From NCBI GenBank assembly GCA_016717165.1, contig JADKGA010000003.1, positions 620,001 to 684,000 on the forward strand: DNA of 64,000 bases, written 5' to 3'. How positions within the stretch are numbered: the first letter of the stretch is position 1; every line of letters starts with the position of its first letter. Positions 60,548-64,000 of this stretch are shown in pieces. The translations under genes and the position numbers were made by a program. The notes under the pieces are model-generated. The model worked only from the letters and a program-made list of their open reading frames with translations, ran no database searches and was not told the origin of the DNA. This DNA comes from Candidatus Lutibacillus vidarii (lineage in GTDB: Bacteria; Actinomycetota; Actinomycetes; Actinomycetales; Dermatophilaceae).

Positions 60548-61276
60548 CTATGAAGCGGCCGGCGGCGCTGGAGGAACCGGCGGCGCCGGCGGGGGCGTGA
60601 TCGGGGTCCCCATCGACGGCGGCGCCGCCTGGTCCTGCGGGCCAGCGGGCGCGCCGATCGCCGGGCCGGCCGGCGCCGCCCCGCCCACACTGCCACCGCC
60701 GGGCTGGCCATAACCCCCGGTGTTGAAGTCGACCTTGGCCGGCTCGCGGTCCTCGCCCTCGGCCTCGAAGTACTCGGCCCGCCCGACGTGGGCGATCCCC
60801 GCGACGAAGTTCGTCGGGATCGTCTCGACCTTGGTGTTGAGCTCGCGGACGTTGGCGTTGTAGTAGCGCCGCGCCGAGGCGATGCGGTCCTCGGTCGAGG
60901 TCAGCTCGCGCTGCAGCTCGAGGAAGTTGACGTTCGCCTTGAGGTCCGGGTACGCCTCGGCCACGGCGTTGAGCCGCACCAGCGCCTGGCTCAGGGCCGC
61001 CTCGGACTTGGCCGCCTGCGCCGGGGACTGACCGGGGGCCATCGCCGAGGCGCGGGCCGCGGTCACCGCCTCCAGGGTCCCCCGCTCGTGCATGGCGTAG
61101 CCCTTGACCGTCTCGACGAGATTGCCGATGAGGTCGTGCCGACGCTTGAGCTCGGTGTCGATCTGGGCCCACGCCTCCTGCACCCGGTTGCGCAGCGAGA
61201 TGAGCCCGTTGTAGAGCCCGACGAACCAGAGCACGAGCAGGACGATGACGCCCACGACAATCAGGACCGGAAGCAT
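60548..61276 (-). CDS. LemA family protein
   Basis: A 242-residue protein with one N-terminal membrane anchor (VLIVVGVIVLLVLWFVGLYN) and a helical LemA domain: VQEAWAQIDTELKRRHDLIG, NLVETVKGYAMHERGTLEAV, ANVNFLELQRELTSTEDRIA and RYYNANVRELNTKVETIP. The last ~60 residues are Pro/Gly/Ala-rich and likely disordered. Function in the family is unclear. Confidence 0.92.
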   Translation of the reverse strand: MLPVLIVVGVIVLLVLWFVGLYNGLISLRNRVQEAWAQIDTELKRRHDLIGNLVETVKGYAMHERGTLEAVTAARASAMAPGQSPAQAAKSEAALSQALVRLNAVAEAYPDLKANVNFLELQRELTSTEDRIASARRYYNANVRELNTKVETIPTNFVAGIAHVGRAEYFEAEGEDREPAKVDFNTGGYGQPGGGSVGGAAPAGPAIGAPAGPQDQAAPPSMGTPITPPPAPPVPPAPPAAS

Positions 61277-61332
61277 GAACCCCTCCAGGGTCGATGGTGC
61301 GCTCAGCGTAACCGAGGACCGGCCGGCGAGGA

Positions 61333-61890
61333 TCAGCCCAGCCCGAGATCGGCCAGCGAGTACAGGAAGAGATAGGGCACCGACGTCTCGGCCATGATCC
61401 GCTCCCCCGCCCCGGTCGCCCGGTCCGCGATCGTCGCCACCGCCACGACCTCACCCCCGGCCGCCCGCACCGCCTCGACCGCAGCCAGCGGCGAGGCCCC
61501 GGTCGTCGTGGTGTCCTCGACGACGAGCACGCGCCGCCCGGCCACCGACGGGCCCTCGATCTGCTGCTGCAGCCCGTGTGCCTTGCCCGCCTTCCGCACG
61601 ACGAAGGCGTCCAGCCGATCGCCCGCACCCGCCGCCGCGTGCAGCATCGCCGTCGCCACCGGATCGGCGCCGAGGGTCAGGCCCCCCACGGCGTCATACG
61701 ACAGGTGGGAGGTCAGCGAGCGCATCAGCCGACCGACCAGCGGCGCTGCCTCCCCGTCGAGGGTGATCCGGCGCAGGTCGACGTAGTAGTCCGCCTCCCG
61801 CCCGGACGACAGGATCACCCGCCCATGGACGATGGCCTTGGTCGTGATGAGGGAGAGCAGTCGGGCTCGGTCCGCGGCGAGGTCGGTCAC
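61333..61890 (-). CDS. pyrE: Orotate phosphoribosyltransferase
   Basis: A 185-residue PyrE of pyrimidine synthesis. HGRVILSSGREADYYVDLRR, GGLTLGADPVATAMLHAA and the PRPP loop VLVVEDTTTTGASPLAAVEA are diagnostic. It starts at GTG 61890. It stands apart from other pyr genes. Confidence 0.95.
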   Translation of the reverse strand: MTDLAADRARLLSLITTKAIVHGRVILSSGREADYYVDLRRITLDGEAAPLVGRLMRSLTSHLSYDAVGGLTLGADPVATAMLHAAAGAGDRLDAFVVRKAGKAHGLQQQIEGPSVAGRRVLVVEDTTTTGASPLAAVEAVRAAGGEVVAVATIADRATGAGERIMAETSVPYLFLYSLADLGLG

Positions 61891-61919
61891 GACCAGCCAG
61901 TATGCCGTGCCCGGCTCGC

Positions 61920-62918
61920 TCAGCGGGTAGGGGCAGCGGCGGGCGCGGGGTCAGTTCCGGGAGCGGGGTTGGGCCCGGACGCGGGCTCCGGGGCGTCGGC
62001 GAAGTCGACGTCGAGGATGGCCCGGTCCTCCGGATCGGCGACGGGCACCGAGCGGGCCGCAGCCCACTCCGCCGCCGACTCGGTCTGCCGACCCAGCGCG
62101 GCCAGGGCCCGGGCCCGCAGCTCGTGGGCGTACGCGAGGTCGAAGTCCGCCAGGCCGTGCTCGCGGCACTGCGCCACGGTGCGGTCCCCGTACTCGAGCG
62201 CCAGCTCCGGTCGACCATAGGCCAGCCACGCCTTCCCGATGAGGTAGCGGGCCCGCGCCTCGTTCGCCGGGGTCGCCCCCCGCGCCCGCTCCCAGTGGTA
62301 TGCCGCGGCATACGCACCGCGGACCAGCCCGACCGTGCTCGCCGTCCCGGCCGCGACGGCCTCGAGCTGGGCCCAGGTGGCGTTGTTGGCCTCGATGGCC
62401 TGCGCGCGATGCCAGTCGCCGCTGAGGTCAGCCGGTTCGCCCGCCGCACCCGCGCCATCCCCCACCTCGGCGGCGGGGTCGGCCGGCGGCAGCGGCATAC
62501 CGGTCTCGACGAGGGTCTTGAGCCCGCCAAGCACCCAGTCCCAGCCACTGCGGACGTTCGCCGCGGTGAGCGGGCTGCGGGCCAGGTCACCGTGGACGAC
62601 CCGCAGCCGGGTCAGCCCGTCACCGGCCCGCGCGAGGGTCCACTCGACCCGGCTCGGCGGCTCGGCGGCCATCGCCGGGTCGTAGCGCACGTGCCAGGTC
62701 TGCACCAGACGGTAGGGCGGGTCGAGCTCCTCGATCGTCCCGTCGACCGCGGGGCTGCCGTCGGGCAGGGCGAAGAGGTATGGCGCCCCGGCCCGCGGGG
62801 GCCGGGTGTACGCCGTGCCGTAGAAGTACCGGCGGGTGAACTCGGGGTCGAGCAGCGCCTGGAAGACCGTCTCGACCTCGGCGCGGATGTACAGCTGGTA
62901 GACCTGCGTGCTCGTCAT
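61920..62918 (-). CDS. SRPBCC (AHSA1) protein with TPR-like C-terminus
   Basis: A 332-residue fusion. Residues ~1-150 are an AHSA1-type START-like domain (YIRAEVETVFQALLDPEFTR; PPYRLVQTWHVRYD; VRSGWDWVLGGLKTLVETG). The second half is helical with TPR-like repeats (ARYLIGKAWLAYGRPELALE; LRARALAALGRQTESAAEW) and a Pro/Ala tail. It overlaps the ArsR gene start region by 4 nt (ATGA). Confidence 0.87.
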   Translation of the reverse strand: MTSTQVYQLYIRAEVETVFQALLDPEFTRRYFYGTAYTRPPRAGAPYLFALPDGSPAVDGTIEELDPPYRLVQTWHVRYDPAMAAEPPSRVEWTLARAGDGLTRLRVVHGDLARSPLTAANVRSGWDWVLGGLKTLVETGMPLPPADPAAEVGDGAGAAGEPADLSGDWHRAQAIEANNATWAQLEAVAAGTASTVGLVRGAYAAAYHWERARGATPANEARARYLIGKAWLAYGRPELALEYGDRTVAQCREHGLADFDLAYAHELRARALAALGRQTESAAEWAAARSVPVADPEDRAILDVDFADAPEPASGPNPAPGTDPAPAAAPTR

Positions 62919-63376
62919 GAGGACTCCTGGGTCGGTGGGAGGGACGCGGTCAACGCGATGGATGCGGTCGCCGCGGTGGTGGCGGCCGAGGCGGACGCTG
63001 TGGTGGCGGCGGCCGAGTCGGACGCGGTGGTGGTGGCCGAGGCGGACGCGGCGCCGCGCTCGAGGTCGGACTTGAGCTCGACGAGCGCCTCGGCATACGG
63101 CTGGGCGAACTTGCCGACCCAGCGCGCGGCGATGGCAGTGATGGGCACCGGGTTGAGGTGGTGCCGCTTCTCCCGGCCGACCCGGAGGGTGACCACGAGG
63201 CCGGCGGCCTCGAGCACGGCGAGGTGCTTGGCGACGCCGAACCGGGTCAGCTGCGGGTGCTGGGCGCAGAGCCGGCCGAGGGTCTGCCCGTCGACCTCGA
63301 AGAGGGCGTCGAGCAGGGCCCGCCGGGTCGGGTCGGCGAGCGCCTTGAAGAGCGCGTCGTCGTCGGTCGAGGTCAT
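62915..63376 (-). CDS. ArsR-family regulator with A/S/T-rich tail
   Basis: A 153-residue protein. The first ~100 residues are an ArsR winged helix (LFKALADPTRRALLDALFEV, LTRFGVAKHLAVLEAAGLVV, TLRVGREKRHHLNPVPI) without metal-binding Cys. The last ~50 residues are almost only Ala, Ser and Thr. ArsR-SRPBCC pairs coupled by ATGA are common and usually autoregulated. A TATAGT-like -10 may lie at 63384-63390 on the minus strand. Confidence 0.9.
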   Translation of the reverse strand: MTSTDDDALFKALADPTRRALLDALFEVDGQTLGRLCAQHPQLTRFGVAKHLAVLEAAGLVVTLRVGREKRHHLNPVPITAIAARWVGKFAQPYAEALVELKSDLERGAASASATTTASDSAAATTASASAATTAATASIALTASLPPTQESS

Positions 63377-63431
63377 GACGAGAGACTATAGGTGACTATT
63401 TGGTCACCTATCAAGCCCCCGCCGACGAGAC

Positions 63432-64000
63432 CTATCGCGGACGGCGCCGGTTGCCGACCATCCCGGAGACCGCGCGCCGCACCCCGCCGGGGATGACATC
63501 GAGGGCCGCGACGAGCACCTTGTACTGCAGCCCGGGGACGCTGACGACCCGCGCGCGCTCCGAGTCGGCCAGCGCCTCTCGGACCAGCGCCGCCGCGTCG
63601 AGCCACATGAACTCCGGGGTCGAGGCCATCGACATGTTTGCCCGCTGGTGGAACTCGGTGCGGGTGAAGCCGGGGCACAGGGCCGTCACGCTGACCCCGC
63701 TGCCGGACAGCTCGCTGGCCAGTCCCTCGGAGAACGAGGTGACCCAGGCCTTGGCCGCCGAGTACGACCCCATGGGTGCGAAGCCGGCGACCGAGGAGAC
63801 ATTGATGATCCGCCCCCGGCCGCGCTCGCGCATCGCCCGCGCGGCGGCGTGGCTGAGGACGAGCACCGCCCCGCAGAGAACGTCGAGCATCCGCAGCTCG
63901 TCGCCGACCTCGCTGCGCAGGAAGGACGTCTTCAGCCCGAAGCCGGCATTGTTGACGAGGATGTCGACCGGCGCGGCGGCGTCGCCGAGCCGAGCGGCGA
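63432..64000 (-). CDS. Short-chain dehydrogenase (partial)
   Basis: An SDR open to the right edge, so its N-terminus is missing. VDILVNNAGFGLKTSF contains NNAG; INVSSVAGFAPMGSYSAAKA and its downstream Lys complete the Ser-Tyr-Lys triad, and CPGFTRTEFH the PG motif. About 189 residues are present. The substrate is unknown. Confidence 0.9.
   Translation of the reverse strand, partial: AARLGDAAAPVDILVNNAGFGLKTSFLRSEVGDELRMLDVLCGAVLVLSHAAARAMRERGRGRIINVSSVAGFAPMGSYSAAKAWVTSFSEGLASELSGSGVSVTALCPGFTRTEFHQRANMSMASTPEFMWLDAAALVREALADSERARVVSVPGLQYKVLVAALDVIPGGVRRAVSGMVGNRRRPR

Overview
The window is high-GC DNA (roughly 70%) from an actinobacterium. A bldC-type regulator, a DUF3073 protein, a small-subunit purL/purQ/purS set, a purM-purF block and many leaderless-looking starts point to Micrococcales, probably Intrasporangiaceae-like. 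This is inference from gene content; no rRNA is present to confirm it.

Layout. 1-1 kb: the N-terminus of a response regulator, divergent from a small secreted repeat protein. 1.1-4.1 kb: the pntAB transhydrogenase. 4.2-6.3 kb: a methyltransferase, a hypothetical and cobO. 6.5-11.8 kb: a choline/one-carbon block (choline-kinase-like phosphotransferase, APC permease, covalent-FAD dimethylglycine/sarcosine dehydrogenase-like enzyme). 12.4-23.3 kb: purine synthesis (purM, purF, purL, purQ, purS, purC, purD) with bldC, DUF3073, a sterol-carrier-family protein and a spermidine-synthase-like protein among them. 23.5-29.4 kb: a HelD-like helicase and purA between two LuxR-type regulators. 29.5-32.7 kb: a MarR/protoglobin pair, a decayed vapBC pair, DUF3151 and fba. 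32.8-39.2 kb: an eight-gene operon joining TusA-like and DsrE-like sulfur carriers, a radical SAM enzyme with its own TusA-like domain, a DoxX/MauE protein, three glycosyltransferase-type proteins and an NDP-sugar epimerase; I know of no described pathway with this composition. 39.4-43 kb: an AAA ATPase with an apparent frameshift and an ECF42-type sigma factor with two YCII/DGPF proteins. 43.1-47.5 kb: a DUF5995 remnant, an ECF sigma/MDMPI pair and a DUF4331/Tat-protein operon. 47.7-54.1 kb: a PepSY membrane protein with a Met/His-rich loop, a MarR regulator next to a perfect 34-bp palindrome, an S41-like lipoprotein, a FAD oxidoreductase and a TOPRIM-like protein. 54.1-64 kb: MFS, TrmH-type methylase, a polar amino acid ABC transporter, DedA, a uridine-kinase-like protein, LemA, pyrE, SRPBCC/ArsR and a truncated SDR.

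The most unusual feature is a dispersed palindrome present four times (948-1016, 21927-21999, 56198-56280, 59643-59715). Each copy is a near-perfect 19-20 bp hairpin flanked by sequences identical to DnaA boxes (TTATCCACA or TTGTCCACA), with a constant 3-nt spacing on the right. A second palindrome family occurs near 43.05, 47.57 and 55.39 kb, the last one inside a coding region. The 7-mer GTATGCC (either strand) is about ten-fold over-represented throughout, in several codon phases and between genes.
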